DNA of 64,000 bases from Actinoplanes sp. NBRC 103695 (GTDB lineage: Bacteria; Actinomycetota; Actinomycetes; Mycobacteriales; Micromonosporaceae), in assembly GCF_030269485.1 (NCBI RefSeq), contig NZ_BSTL01000023.1, positions 101,682 through 165,681 of the forward strand, in the 5' to 3' direction. The notes under the pieces were generated by a model that did not search any database, was not told the origin of the DNA, and was given only the letters and a program-made list of their open reading frames with translations. Numbering within the stretch: the stretch's first letter is position 1; every line of letters starts with the position of its first letter. Below, in pieces: positions 7,583-16,456 of this stretch. The translations under genes and the position numbers were made by a program.

Positions 7583-8509
7583 TCAGGCCTGGCGGGCGGA
7601 CGCGACGAAGCGGTGCACCTCGGAGCGGAGCACCTCGGCCAGCTGGGACAGGCCCGCCGTGCCCGAGTCGTGGCCTCCGTCGATCGCCGTCGCGATGCCG
7701 TTGACCAGGCCGCCCATCTCGCGGATGCTGCCGGTCACCGCCTCCAGGACGCTGACCGCGTCGGCCGCCGCCTGCTGGACCGTGTTGACCTGGCCCATGA
7801 TCTCCTCGCTGGAGCTGGAGGTCTCGTTCGCCAGGGTCTTCACCTCGCCGGCCACCACGCTGAAGCCCCGGCCCGCCTCGCCCGCGCGGGCCGCCTCGAT
7901 GGTCGCGTTCAGGGCCAGCAGCCGGGTCTGCGAGGCGACCTGGTTGATCAGGTCGACGGCGTGCCGGATCTGGTCGGACGCGGTCCGCAGCGACGTCACC
8001 GTGTCCAGGCCGCGTTCGGCGTCGGAGACCGCGCCGCGGGCGAAGTCGGCCAGGCCGTTCGCGGACGCGCCCATCTCGGTCGCCGCGGTGGCCACCTGCT
8101 CCGAGACGGTGAGGACGGCCGACTCGAGTTCGTCGGCCAGCGCCAGCCGGGACCGCTGCGCCTCGGCCACCCGGCCGGCCGTCACGCTCATCTGGTCGCT
8201 GGACTGGGCGATCTGCGTCGCCGCGTTGCGGAAGGCGCCGCGCATGCCGCGGGTCAGGAAGCGACGGTGGAAGCGGCCGTCGGCGGCGGCCTCCAGCGCG
8301 GCGCCGGACTCGCGGACGAACGCGTCGGTGTTGTCCAGCAGGCCGTTCAGGGCGGTACGCGCGGCCACGGCATCGGTGGAGTCGCCCAGCGACGGCAGCC
8401 GGGCCTCCATGTCGCCGGCCGCGGCCTTGCGGCAGACGTCGGCGATCAGCTTCAGGACCTGGCTGTTGCCGGCGGCCGCGGGCGCGGGAGTGGCGGAACG
8501 GCGGCTCAC
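7583..8509 (-). CDS. soluble methyl-accepting chemotaxis-type signalling protein
   Basis: A 308-residue protein without obvious membrane segments. The C-terminal half is a chemoreceptor signalling domain with a hairpin tip close to the family consensus: INQVASQTRLLALNATIEAA, then RAGEAGRGFSVVAGEVKTLA. The N-terminal ~110 residues are helical (LNGLLDNTDAFVRESGAALEA). The GTG at 8509 overlaps the stop of the PAS gene as GTGA, so the two are translationally coupled. Together they resemble Aer, the redox/oxygen receptor, cut into a sensor and a signalling protein. It would act through CheA/CheW, not seen here. Confidence 0.85.
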   Translation of the reverse strand: MSRRSATPAPAAAGNSQVLKLIADVCRKAAAGDMEARLPSLGDSTDAVAARTALNGLLDNTDAFVRESGAALEAAADGRFHRRFLTRGMRGAFRNAATQIAQSSDQMSVTAGRVAEAQRSRLALADELESAVLTVSEQVATAATEMGASANGLADFARGAVSDAERGLDTVTSLRTASDQIRHAVDLINQVASQTRLLALNATIEAARAGEAGRGFSVVAGEVKTLANETSSSSEEIMGQVNTVQQAAADAVSVLEAVTGSIREMGGLVNGIATAIDGGHDSGTAGLSQLAEVLRSEVHRFVASARQA

Positions 8510-9048
8510 GTGCGTCCTCCGTTGGTCAGCTCCCAGACGAACTGCTCGTACGTCTGTTCCCGATCGGCCAGCGTCTGCTGGAGCATCTTCCAGCTCGCGT
8601 CGAGCGCCTGCGGGGTGCTCGTGTGCCGGCGTTCCTCGGCGCGGAGCCTCTGGTAGAGGGCACTGGCCGCGCTCACCGCCGCCGGTTCGGGTTTGCGCCG
8701 GCTGGAGTGGAAGCCGACGACCTTGCCGTGCGCGTCGAACGACGGTGTCACGTGCGCGAGGACCCAGTAGTGGGCGCCGTCTGAGGCCAGATTCACCACG
8801 TACGCGAACAGTTCCTTGCGTTCCTTGAGCGTGTCCCACAGCAGCTTGAACACGGCCCGGGGCATGTCGGGATGCCGGATCAGGCTGTGCGGCTGACCGA
8901 TCGCCTCGTCCTCGGTCAGCGCCGAGATCCGCAGGAAGACCTCGTTGGCGTAGGTCAGCACGCCGCGCGTGTCGGTCTTGGTGACGATGATCTCGTCCTC
9001 GCCGAACGTCCGCTCGGTGCCGGTGGGACGTACCTGGGTCGCGTTCAT
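8506..9048 (-). CDS. Aer-type PAS sensor protein
   Basis: A 180-residue protein. Residues ~20-120 form a PAS domain of the Aer type: TDTRGVLTYANEVFLRIS, then IGQPHSLIRHPDMPRAVFKL and YWVLAHVTP. In Aer this fold binds FAD and reports redox or oxygen state; that ligand is an inference here. The C-terminal ~60 residues are helical and charged and end directly at the chemoreceptor gene, with which this gene overlaps by 4 nt. No membrane segment is present, so the system should be cytoplasmic. Confidence 0.82.
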   Translation of the reverse strand: MNATQVRPTGTERTFGEDEIIVTKTDTRGVLTYANEVFLRISALTEDEAIGQPHSLIRHPDMPRAVFKLLWDTLKERKELFAYVVNLASDGAHYWVLAHVTPSFDAHGKVVGFHSSRRKPEPAAVSAASALYQRLRAEERRHTSTPQALDASWKMLQQTLADREQTYEQFVWELTNGGRT

Positions 9049-9105
9049 GGTTCTCTGATGTTCCCTGGTGACGGCTGACCGGGGCGGCGGTTTTGCGAAA
9101 GCGGG

Positions 9106-9570
9106 TCAGCGCCGGATCGAGCCGCCGTCCAGGGCCCGTTGCAGGGCGCGATAGATCTGACCGAAACGCCGCCGGTTGTCGGTTCGCAGCAGCAGCACGT
9201 CGGCGCCGCGGACCCGGCCCCAGATCTCCAGGTTGCGGCTGCCGCGGTCGTACGACTGGTCGACCTTCTCGAGGAGCACGTCGGCGAGCGGGAGGGCCAG
9301 CAGCCCGGCCAGGACGCCGCCGCCGACCAGGGCGACCGTGGTGCCGGCGGACGCGTCGATGACCAGGGCGACCAGGATGCCGAGCAGCCCGACCAGGATC
9401 GGGATCAGGATGGCCAGGGCGATCGCCCCGCGCCCGGCCACGATGCCCCACGAGCGGCGGCCGCGGCGGTGCCAGACCGCGCCGAAGTCGGCCAGCGCGA
9501 ACGCGCGGCCGGCGATCCGCACACCGGCCGAGGTGACCACGACCTCGGCGTCCTTGTAGTAGGTGAGCAT
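9106..9570 (-). CDS. DUF6232-like small membrane protein
   Basis: A 154-residue protein: an N-terminal beta-rich segment (YYKDAEVVVTSAGVRI), two adjacent hydrophobic helices (about residues 47-67 and 72-93), then a soluble C-terminal part ending in IYRALQRALDGGSIRR. The layout matches small actinobacterial membrane proteins of the DUF6232 type, of unknown function. TAGAGT lies 7 nt before the ATG, so the mRNA is probably leaderless. It is divergent from the crotonase gene. Confidence 0.65.
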   Translation of the reverse strand: MLTYYKDAEVVVTSAGVRIAGRAFALADFGAVWHRRGRRSWGIVAGRGAIALAILIPILVGLLGILVALVIDASAGTTVALVGGGVLAGLLALPLADVLLEKVDQSYDRGSRNLEIWGRVRGADVLLLRTDNRRRFGQIYRALQRALDGGSIRR

Positions 9571-9622
9571 CGCGTCCACTCTACGTACGCTGGCGGTGAC
9601 TTCATCGATGAGGGAGATGCTT

Positions 9623-10396
9623 GTGGGCGAGTTCGTGACCCTGCAGACGGCGGACGGGATCGGCACGATCCGGCTGGACCGGCCGCCGATGAACGCGCTG
9701 AACACCCAGGTCCAGGAGGAGTTGCGCGCCGCGGCGCAGCAGGCCGCGACGGATCCGGAGGTCCGCGCGGTGGTCGTCTGGGGCGGCGAGAAGGTCTTCG
9801 CGGCCGGCGCGGACATCAACGAGTTCACGACCAAGACCTTTCAAGACATGACGGTACGGGCGTCCGCGCTGACCGGCGCCTTCAACACGGTGGCCGAGAT
9901 CCCGAAGCCCACCGTCGCCGCGGTCACCGGGTACGCCCTGGGCGGCGGCTGCGAGCTGGCCCTCGCCTGTGACTGGCGGGTGGTGGCCGACGACGCCAAG
10001 CTGGGCCAGCCGGAGATCAGGCTGGGCATCATCCCCGGCGCCGGCGGCACCCAGCGGCTGGCCCGGCTGATCGGCCCGGCCAAGGCGAAGGACCTGATCT
10101 TCTCCGGCCGGATGGTGGACGCCGAGGAGGCCCTGCGCATCGGGCTCGCCGACCGGGTGGCGCCCGCCGCCGAGGTCTACGCCACCGCGGTCGCGATGCT
10201 CCGGCCGTACGTGACGGGCCCGGCCCTCGCCCTGCGCGCCGCGAAGCTGGCCGTCGACGGCGGCCTGGACCGCGATCTCGCCTCCGGTCTGGCCTGGGAG
10301 AGTCAGCTGTTCGCCGCGCTCTTCGCCACCGAGGACCGGGTGGAGGGGACGACCGCGTTCGTGGAGAAGAGAAAACCCAAGTTCAGCGGACGGTAG
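9623..10396 (+). CDS. enoyl-CoA hydratase/isomerase (crotonase) family protein
   Basis: About 257 residues with crotonase hallmarks: FAAGADINEF (first oxyanion loop), GYALGGGCELALACD (second oxyanion loop) and PEIRLGIIPGAGGTQRLARL, which carries the catalytic Glu of true hydratases. It should hydrate 2-enoyl-CoA in beta-oxidation. The GTG at 9623 is chosen because AGGGAG lies 6 nt upstream; the ATGs at 9608 and 9617 have no well-spaced site. No other fatty-acid gene is adjacent. Confidence 0.87.
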   Translation: MGEFVTLQTADGIGTIRLDRPPMNALNTQVQEELRAAAQQAATDPEVRAVVVWGGEKVFAAGADINEFTTKTFQDMTVRASALTGAFNTVAEIPKPTVAAVTGYALGGGCELALACDWRVVADDAKLGQPEIRLGIIPGAGGTQRLARLIGPAKAKDLIFSGRMVDAEEALRIGLADRVAPAAEVYATAVAMLRPYVTGPALALRAAKLAVDGGLDRDLASGLAWESQLFAALFATEDRVEGTTAFVEKRKPKFSGR

Positions 10397-10436
10397 CTAC
10401 TCGCATCGATGGATTGTTTGTTCTATCGTTCGGCCC

Positions 10437-11003
10437 GTGACGGAACCGGTCCCGAGCGCGACGTCGCCACGACGCACCGTGCGGGTGGCCGTCGCTCTCG
10501 TGGCCGGGCAGGCGGCGCTGTGCGCGGTGATCGGCTATGTCACGTTCGGGCCCGGCCCGGCAGGTGGGACGGCCGATCGGGCGGGCGAGGCGAGGGCGCC
10601 GGCGGTGATGCCGACCGCGAGCATCGGACTGCCCGCCGCGCCGATGCCGGCCGTACCGGAGCCTTCACCCTCTCGGCAGACGCCGCGCCCGAAATCGCAC
10701 GGCCGGGCCGCCGACGACGTGAAGGCCGAGCCGGAGACGAAGCGGACCACGCGACACGCCGACGACCGGCCCGAGACGATCAGCGCTCCGGACGACGGCG
10801 GCGATCCCGCGCCCGAGCCGCCCAAGCCGCAGCCGACCGAGGATGCCGGCGACCCGCAGGCCACGCCGGGCGGCGAACTCACCGGTCCGGTCAAGGTCGG
10901 CGACGAGTGCGAGACCGAGGGCGATCGAGGTCGTACGGCGGCCGGTGACGTGGTCAAGTGCCTCGCGAACGATGCCGGCGACCTGCGCTGGCAACCCGCT
11001 TGA
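10437..11003 (+). CDS. membrane-anchored Pro/Thr/Glu-rich extracytoplasmic protein, unknown function
   Basis: A 188-residue protein with one N-terminal hydrophobic helix (VRVAVALVAGQAALCAVIGY), then a long disordered stretch rich in Pro, Glu and Arg. A short C-terminal module holds two cysteines (VGDECETEG and VKCLAND) and ends GDLRWQPA. The helix probably anchors it with the tail outside. TATCGT lies 7 nt before the GTG, suggesting a leaderless transcript. I do not recognise the family. It lies just before the Hsp70-like gene, which has its own promoter box. Confidence 0.6.
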   Translation: MTEPVPSATSPRRTVRVAVALVAGQAALCAVIGYVTFGPGPAGGTADRAGEARAPAVMPTASIGLPAAPMPAVPEPSPSRQTPRPKSHGRAADDVKAEPETKRTTRHADDRPETISAPDDGGDPAPEPPKPQPTEDAGDPQATPGGELTGPVKVGDECETEGDRGRTAAGDVVKCLANDAGDLRWQPA

Positions 11004-11030
11004 TCACGCCAACCCCCTAGAATCCCCCTC

Positions 11031-12650
11031 ATGTCCATCGACCAGGGTCGGCAGCGCCATGCCCTCGGGGTGGACTTCGGCACGTCCAACACCGTGGCGG
11101 TGGCGCAATGGGCCGACGGGCGCGCCCGGCCGCTGCTGATCGACGGGTCGCCGCTGCTGCCCTCGGCCGTGTTCGCCGAGGCGGACGGGCCGCTCGCGGT
11201 GGGACGGGACGCGGTGTACAGCGCCCGGATCGACCCGTCGCGCTTCGAGCCCAACCCGAAACGGCGGATCGACGAGGACCGGGTGCTGCTCGGCGATCGT
11301 GAGGTGCGGACCGTCGAGATGATCGCCGCGGTGCTCTCCCGGGTCGCCGAGGAGTGGCGGAACGCGGCCGGTCAGGTGCCGCCCGCGGTCACGCTGACCT
11401 GCCCGGCCGCCTGGGGCGCCACCCGGCGCACGCTGCTGGCCGAGGCCGCCACGATGGCCGGGCTGGCCGACGCGCGGCTGGTCGCCGAGCCGGTGGCGGC
11501 GGCCACCTACTTCGCCGGGGTGCTGGGGCGCGACGTGCCGATCGGGTCGGTCGTGGTGGTGCACGACTTCGGCGCGGGCACGTTCGACGCGAGCGTCGTC
11601 GCGCGTACCGCCGACGGGTTTGAGGTTTTGGCGGTGGACGGCCGGGACGATGTCGGCGGGCTGGACATCGACGCCGCGCTGATCGAGCATCTGGCCGCGG
11701 GGGACGAGCGCTGGCGGCCGCTGCTGACGCCGGAGACGCTGACCGAGCGGCGGGCCCAGCGCCAGCTCTGGGACGACGTGCGGATCGCCAAGGAGCGGCT
11801 GTCCCGCGCCCAGGCCGCCGACCTGGTGGTGCCGCTGCTCAACCACGAGGTGCACATCACCCGGGACGAGCTGGAGAAACTGGCCCGGCCGCTGCTCGAC
11901 CAGACGGTCCGGGTGACCAAGGACCTGATCGACTGGGCGCGGCTGCCGGAGGGGCAGCTGGCCGGGGTGTTCCTGGTCGGCGGGGCGAGCCGGATCCCGC
12001 TGGTGGCGACGCTGCTGCACCGGGCTCTCGGTGTGGCGCCGGTGGCGATCGAGCAGCCCGAGCTCGTGGTGGCCGAGGGCAGCCTGCTGGCCGACGAGGC
12101 GCTGCTGGCCAGCGCGCCGGCCGCGCCCGGGCCGACCGCCGAGATGCCGCGGTTCCGGAAGGGGTCGGCGCCGGAGGTCGTGCCGGACACGTTCGACTAC
12201 AGCGCGTACGACTTCGGGCCGGCGGGCGAGGAACAGAACCGGGAGCTGCGGCCGGCGGTCGACCCGTGGGCGGACGCGCCGCCGATGCCGTGGATCCCGG
12301 ACCCGAGCGCGACGGTGATCAAGGGCCAGTTCGGTCAGATGACGCCGCCGCCGATCCAGCAGACGAGGCCTTTTCCGGAGACGACGCCCAGGCCGCCGAC
12401 CCGAGCCGTCGCCCGCCCGCAGCAGCCGCGCCCGCCGCAGCAGAATCCCCCGCAGCAGAAACCCCCGCAGCGGAAGCGCCGCGGTCGTGGGTTCGTGCGG
12501 TTCCTGCAGGTCGTGCTGAGCATCGTCATGCTGGTCAGCACGCCACTGCTGGCCATGGCGCTGGCGTACGGCTACGGCAACGGCGAGCCCTTCATCGAGG
12601 ACGTCGAGCATGTCTTCGCCGACATCGCCAACCTGGTCGGTCTCACCTAA
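11031..12650 (+). CDS. Hsp70-family protein with C-terminal membrane helix
   Basis: A 539-residue protein. Residues ~1-350 form an Hsp70/actin-like ATPase: phosphate loop VDFGTSNTVA, VVVHDFGAGTFDASV (phosphate 2) and FLVGGASRIPLV (adenosine loop). There is no normal Hsp70 substrate-binding domain. A Pro/Gln-rich linker leads to a basic stretch and one hydrophobic helix (residues ~490-515), so it is likely a membrane-tethered cytoplasmic ATPase, a design common in actinobacteria and of unclear client. TAGAAT lies 7 nt before the ATG, indicating a leaderless start. Confidence 0.8.
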   Translation: MSIDQGRQRHALGVDFGTSNTVAVAQWADGRARPLLIDGSPLLPSAVFAEADGPLAVGRDAVYSARIDPSRFEPNPKRRIDEDRVLLGDREVRTVEMIAAVLSRVAEEWRNAAGQVPPAVTLTCPAAWGATRRTLLAEAATMAGLADARLVAEPVAAATYFAGVLGRDVPIGSVVVVHDFGAGTFDASVVARTADGFEVLAVDGRDDVGGLDIDAALIEHLAAGDERWRPLLTPETLTERRAQRQLWDDVRIAKERLSRAQAADLVVPLLNHEVHITRDELEKLARPLLDQTVRVTKDLIDWARLPEGQLAGVFLVGGASRIPLVATLLHRALGVAPVAIEQPELVVAEGSLLADEALLASAPAAPGPTAEMPRFRKGSAPEVVPDTFDYSAYDFGPAGEEQNRELRPAVDPWADAPPMPWIPDPSATVIKGQFGQMTPPPIQQTRPFPETTPRPPTRAVARPQQPRPPQQNPPQQKPPQRKRRGRGFVRFLQVVLSIVMLVSTPLLAMALAYGYGNGEPFIEDVEHVFADIANLVGLT

Positions 12651-12688
12651 GGTGAACGGGATTCACAACTGACAGCTGGGAGTGCGGC

Positions 12689-14299
12689 ATGGCGGAGACG
12701 ATCGAGGGGCACGGCGGCGAACTCGCGCTGGCGATGTTGCGGGCGTACGGGGTCACGGAGATGTTCACGCTCTCCGGCGGGCACGTCTTCCCGCTGTACG
12801 ACGCCGCGCACAAGGCCGGTTTCCCGATCTACGACGTGCGCCACGAGCAGTCCGCGGTGTTCGCCGCCGAGGCCGTGGCCAAGCTGCAGCGCCGGCCGGG
12901 CCTGGCCGTGCTCACCGCCGGACCCGGTGTCACGAACGGCATCTCCGGCCTGACCAGCGCCTTCTTCAACGCCTCCCCGGTGCTGGTGATGGGTGGCCGG
13001 GCGCCCGCCTTCCGCTGGGGCTCGGGCAGCCTGCAGGAGATCGACCACCTCCCGCTGGTCACCCCGGTCACCAAGTACGCCGCCACGGCGACCGACACCG
13101 CCTCGATCCCGGGTGAGGTGTCCGCCGCCCTGACCGCCGCGCTCACCCCGCACCGCGGTCCGGCCTTCCTCGACGTACCCCTCGAAGTGCTCTTCTCCTC
13201 CGGTGACGCCCCGGCCGCGGTGGCCAACCCGATCGCCCCGCTCGAGGCCGACCCCGAGGACGTGGCCCGGGCCGCCACCCTGATCGCCGCCGCCGAGCGC
13301 CCGGTGATCATCGCCGGTTCGGACGTGTGGGCCGGTGGCGCGGTCGACGCCCTGCGCGCGGCGGCCGAGGCCCTGCAGGTGCCGGTCTTCACCAACGGCA
13401 TGGGCCGCGGCGCGCTGCCGCCCGGGCACCCGCTGACCTTCGCGAAGGCCCGCCGCCCCGCGCTGAGCGAGGCCGACGTGGTGGTCGTGATCGGCACCCC
13501 GCTGGACTTCCGGCTCGGCTTCGGCGAGTTCGACGCCCAGGTCGTGCACATCGTGGACGCGCCTTCGCAGCGCGCCTCGCACGTGGCGGCCGCGGTGTCG
13601 CCGGCCGGCGACCTGGTCCAGATCCTCACGGCTCTCGCTCAGAAGAACAGCGACCACACCGCCTGGATCGAGGGACTGCGCGCGGCCGAGGACGCCGGCA
13701 AGGCCCGCGACGCCGAGGCGATGGGTGCGGAGACAGACCCGATCAAACCCGCCCGGGTGTACGGCGAACTGCGCAAGGTGCTGGCCCCGGACGCCGTGAC
13801 CATCGGCGACGGTGGCGATTTCGTCTCGTACGCCGGTCGTTATCTCGAGCCCGCGCGCCCCGGCACCTGGCTGGACCCCGGCCCGTACGGCTGCCTCGGC
13901 ACCGGCATGGGTTACGCGATGGGCGCCCGGGTCACCTACCCCGACCGGCAGATCTGCGTGCTGATGGGCGACGGCGCGGCCGGGTTCTCGCTGATGGACG
14001 TGGAGTCCCTGGTCCGGCAGCAGCTGCCGGTGGTGATCGTGGTCGGCAACAACGGCATCTGGGGTCTGGAGAAACACCCCATGCAGGCGATGTACGGCTA
14101 CGACGTGGCCGCCGACCTGCAGCCGGGCCTGCGCTACGACGACGTGGTCCGCGCGCTGGGCGGCGCCGGCGAGACCGTGGAGAAGCCGGGCGAGATCGGC
14201 GCGGCGCTGGACCGCGCCTTCGCGGCGAACGTGCCGTACCTGGTCAACGTGCTGACCGACCCGACCGACGCCTACCCCCGGTCGTCCAACCTGGCCTGA
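12689..14299 (+). CDS. ilvG: IlvG-type acetolactate synthase-like ThDP enzyme
   Basis: A 536-residue three-domain ThDP enzyme: N-terminal FTLSGGHVFPLYD and DVRHEQSAVFAAEA (catalytic Glu), TAGPGVTNGISG, central FAD/nucleotide-type domain, and the C-terminal ThDP motif MGDGAAGFSLMDVESL ending in GNN. The GGRAPAFRW and GSLQEIDHLPLV segments resemble the M. tuberculosis Rv1820 (IlvG) group rather than the main IlvB encoded at 56955. No small regulatory subunit is adjacent, so the true reaction (acetolactate synthesis or a related 2-keto acid/acyl-CoA reaction) is uncertain. GGGAG precedes the ATG. Confidence 0.8.
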   Translation: MAETIEGHGGELALAMLRAYGVTEMFTLSGGHVFPLYDAAHKAGFPIYDVRHEQSAVFAAEAVAKLQRRPGLAVLTAGPGVTNGISGLTSAFFNASPVLVMGGRAPAFRWGSGSLQEIDHLPLVTPVTKYAATATDTASIPGEVSAALTAALTPHRGPAFLDVPLEVLFSSGDAPAAVANPIAPLEADPEDVARAATLIAAAERPVIIAGSDVWAGGAVDALRAAAEALQVPVFTNGMGRGALPPGHPLTFAKARRPALSEADVVVVIGTPLDFRLGFGEFDAQVVHIVDAPSQRASHVAAAVSPAGDLVQILTALAQKNSDHTAWIEGLRAAEDAGKARDAEAMGAETDPIKPARVYGELRKVLAPDAVTIGDGGDFVSYAGRYLEPARPGTWLDPGPYGCLGTGMGYAMGARVTYPDRQICVLMGDGAAGFSLMDVESLVRQQLPVVIVVGNNGIWGLEKHPMQAMYGYDVAADLQPGLRYDDVVRALGGAGETVEKPGEIGAALDRAFAANVPYLVNVLTDPTDAYPRSSNLA

Positions 14300-14307
14300 T
14301 CCAACCC

Positions 14308-14718
14308 CTAAGCCTTGGGGCCCTGCTCCTCGCCGTTGCGGTGCTCCTCAGGCTCGCGGTCCCGCTGCTCCCTGTCGCTGTCCCGCTGCTCCCTCTCGCG
14401 GTCGCGCAGCTCCTGTTCCCACTGGGCCAGGAGCTCGCGGTCGCGCCGGGCCTGCTCGGAGTCCATCGAGCGCAGGAAGTCGGGGTCGTCGTCCGGGGAG
14501 GACGGCGGCGCGGGCCGGCGCGGACCCCCGCCCTGTGCGGCGGCCGGTCGTCCCCAGGCGAAGTAGGCCAGCGGCCCCAGCAGCGGCACGAGGAGCAGGA
14601 TCAGCACCCAGAGGGCGCGCGGCAGGTTGCGCACACGATCGGCCGCGAGGCAGCTGATCAACCCCAGCACGAGGAGCACGAGCTGCACGGCGGCGAGGAA
14701 GACGAACAACCGGACCAT
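14308..14718 (-). CDS. PLDc_N-type small membrane protein with charged coiled tail
   Basis: A 136-residue protein: two hydrophobic helices (FVFLAAVQLVLLVLGLISCL and ALWVLILLLVPLLGPLAYFA followed by WG) match the PLDc_N/cardiolipin-synthase N-terminal membrane module. There is no HKD catalytic domain; instead there is a long Glu/Arg/Asp tail (RDREREQRD repeated) likely to form a helix or coiled coil. The function is unknown. It converges with ilvG, the stops being 8 nt apart. Confidence 0.65.
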   Translation of the reverse strand: MVRLFVFLAAVQLVLLVLGLISCLAADRVRNLPRALWVLILLLVPLLGPLAYFAWGRPAAAQGGGPRRPAPPSSPDDDPDFLRSMDSEQARRDRELLAQWEQELRDREREQRDSDREQRDREPEEHRNGEEQGPKA

Positions 14719-14756
14719 CCCGTAATGATGCCGCGCCAACCTGGGAACGGCATGGG

Positions 14757-15053
14757 TCAGAGGGTGACAACCAGTCCACCGATGAGAGCGAGTGCCGCCG
14801 CGACGAGCGCGCAGGCCACCACGCTGCGCCGGCCGGGGAGCGGCGGGTTGCGCCGCAGAGCACGACCCCGGCGGTACGCGAGCCCGACCAGAGCCGCGAA
14901 CCCGATCATCGCCCCGCTCGCCGCCAGCAGCTCCAGCGGTCCGGGGTCGGCGAAGGCCGGGCGCAACGCGAGCAGTCCCGCCGCGGTGCCGGTGAGCGCG
15001 GTCCGCCGCCAAGCCAACCGGGTCCGCACCGCCGAGGCGCTCGCGTCGATCAC
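14757..15053 (-). CDS. DUF202-family membrane protein (YidG-like)
   Basis: A 98-residue protein with about three hydrophobic helices and the DUF202 opening RTRLAWRRTALTGTAAGLLAL (shown here in part of the motif RLAWRRTAL). The GTG at 15053 overlaps the upstream DUF202 stop as GTGA. The pair mirrors the adjacent yidH-yidG genes of E. coli. Function is unknown. Confidence 0.75.
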   Translation of the reverse strand: MIDASASAVRTRLAWRRTALTGTAAGLLALRPAFADPGPLELLAASGAMIGFAALVGLAYRRGRALRRNPPLPGRRSVVACALVAAALALIGGLVVTL

Positions 15054-15436
15054 CTGACCACCCGGATCAACACGGTGATGGTCAGCAGCACCGCGCCCAG
15101 CGCCACCACGATGGCCAGGATCGCCGGGAACCGGGATCGGGGCAGGTCTTCCTTGAGCCGCATGGCACGTTCGGTCCGCGCCCAGTGGTCGACCGCACGC
15201 AGGGCGACCAGCCCGCCGAGCACCAGGAGCAGGATCGCGATGCCCTCGCGCAGGTGGGCGATGGGCAGCGGCGGCAGGAACTGCGCGCAGGCCAGGCCGC
15301 CGGCGATCAGCGCCAGACCGGTGCGGATCCAGGCCAGGAAGGTCCGCTCGTTGGCCAGCGAGTAGCGGTAGTCGGGTGGCTCGCCGACCACTTCCGTCCG
15401 TTCCGGGTCGAACCACTGCCGCGCTCTCTGGATCAC
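15050..15436 (-). CDS. DUF202-family membrane protein (YidH-like)
   Basis: A 128-residue protein with the DUF202 signature PDYRYSLANERTFLAWIRTG followed by three hydrophobic helices. I choose the GTG at 15436: it gives the family's usual N-terminus length, and GATAAT lies 6 nt upstream, consistent with a leaderless start. An ATG at 15502 would add 22 unsupported residues. It forms a two-gene operon with the YidG-like protein. Confidence 0.78.
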   Translation of the reverse strand: MIQRARQWFDPERTEVVGEPPDYRYSLANERTFLAWIRTGLALIAGGLACAQFLPPLPIAHLREGIAILLLVLGGLVALRAVDHWARTERAMRLKEDLPRSRFPAILAIVVALGAVLLTITVLIRVVR

Positions 15437-15658
15437 GTGCCGATTATCGACCTCACAGGTGAATAAGACTCCCTCCGGATGGATCGATGCGATGGCACAC
15501 ACCTACGGGCGGACGGGATGATCGTCGTGATAGAGCATGAGGTGCGAGTTCGACCGGACGGGTGAGGTGTGTCACTCTCGGTCATCGTCTTGCAAAAGCT
15601 ACTGGCGGGTAACCTTGCCGTGCCGGCTGCGTCAATACAGGAGGGTCGTCGAAGCGCG

Positions 15659-16435
15659 ATGAACATCGTCGTACTGGTCAAGCAGGTGCCCGACTCCGGC
15701 GCCGAACGTTCGCTGAGCACGGCGGACAACACGGTCGAGCGCGGCTCCGGAAACATCATCAACGAGATGGACGAGTACGCCATCGAGGAGGCGCTCAAGA
15801 TCAAGGAGGCGCACGGCGGCGAGGTGACCATCCTGACCATGGGTCCGGATTCCGCCGCCGAGTCCATCCGCAAGGCGCTATCCATGGGCCCGGACAAGGC
15901 GGTGCACGTCCAGGACGCCGCGCTGCACGGCTCCTGCGCCGTCGCCACGTCCAAGGTGCTCGCCGCCGCCCTCGGCACACTCTCCGCCGACCTGATCATC
16001 TGCGGCGCCGAGTCCACCGACGGCCGCGTCCAGGTCATGCCGCACATGCTCGCCGAGCGCCTCGGCGTGGCCGCGCTGACCGGCGCCCGCAAGCTCACCG
16101 TTGACGGTGACACGCTCACCGCCGAACGGCAGACCGACGAGGGCTACGAGGTCGTCTCCGCGGCCACCCCAGCCGTCGTCAGCGTCTGGGACACCATCAA
16201 CGAGCCGCGTTACCCGTCCTTCAAGGGCATCATGGCCGCGAAGAAGAAGCCGGTGCAGGCGCTGTCGCTAGCCGACCTGGGCGTCTCCGCCGACGAGGTC
16301 GGCTTCGCCGGGGCGACCTCCGAGGTGGTCTCGTCCGCCAAGCGCCCGCCGCGGTCCGCGGGCACCAGGGTCACCGACGAGGGTACGGGCGGCCAGCAGC
16401 TGGTCGAGTACCTCGCGTCCGAGAAGTTCGTCTGA
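15659..16435 (+). CDS. etfB: electron transfer flavoprotein beta subunit
   Basis: A 258-residue protein opening MNIVVLVKQVPDSGAE, with EMDEYAIEEALKIKE, the AMP-site region ICGAESTDGRVQVMPHMLAE and the recognition/anchor region LTGARKLTVDG. It pairs with EtfA to pass electrons from acyl-CoA dehydrogenases to the quinone pool. GGAGGG precedes the ATG by about 12 nt. etfA follows after 21 nt, so the two form an operon. Upstream, 15437-15658 is a 220-bp divergent promoter region shared with the DUF202 pair. Confidence 0.93.
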   Translation: MNIVVLVKQVPDSGAERSLSTADNTVERGSGNIINEMDEYAIEEALKIKEAHGGEVTILTMGPDSAAESIRKALSMGPDKAVHVQDAALHGSCAVATSKVLAAALGTLSADLIICGAESTDGRVQVMPHMLAERLGVAALTGARKLTVDGDTLTAERQTDEGYEVVSAATPAVVSVWDTINEPRYPSFKGIMAAKKKPVQALSLADLGVSADEVGFAGATSEVVSSAKRPPRSAGTRVTDEGTGGQQLVEYLASEKFV

Positions 16436-16456
16436 GCGGGTAGGGGGATAACCGAC

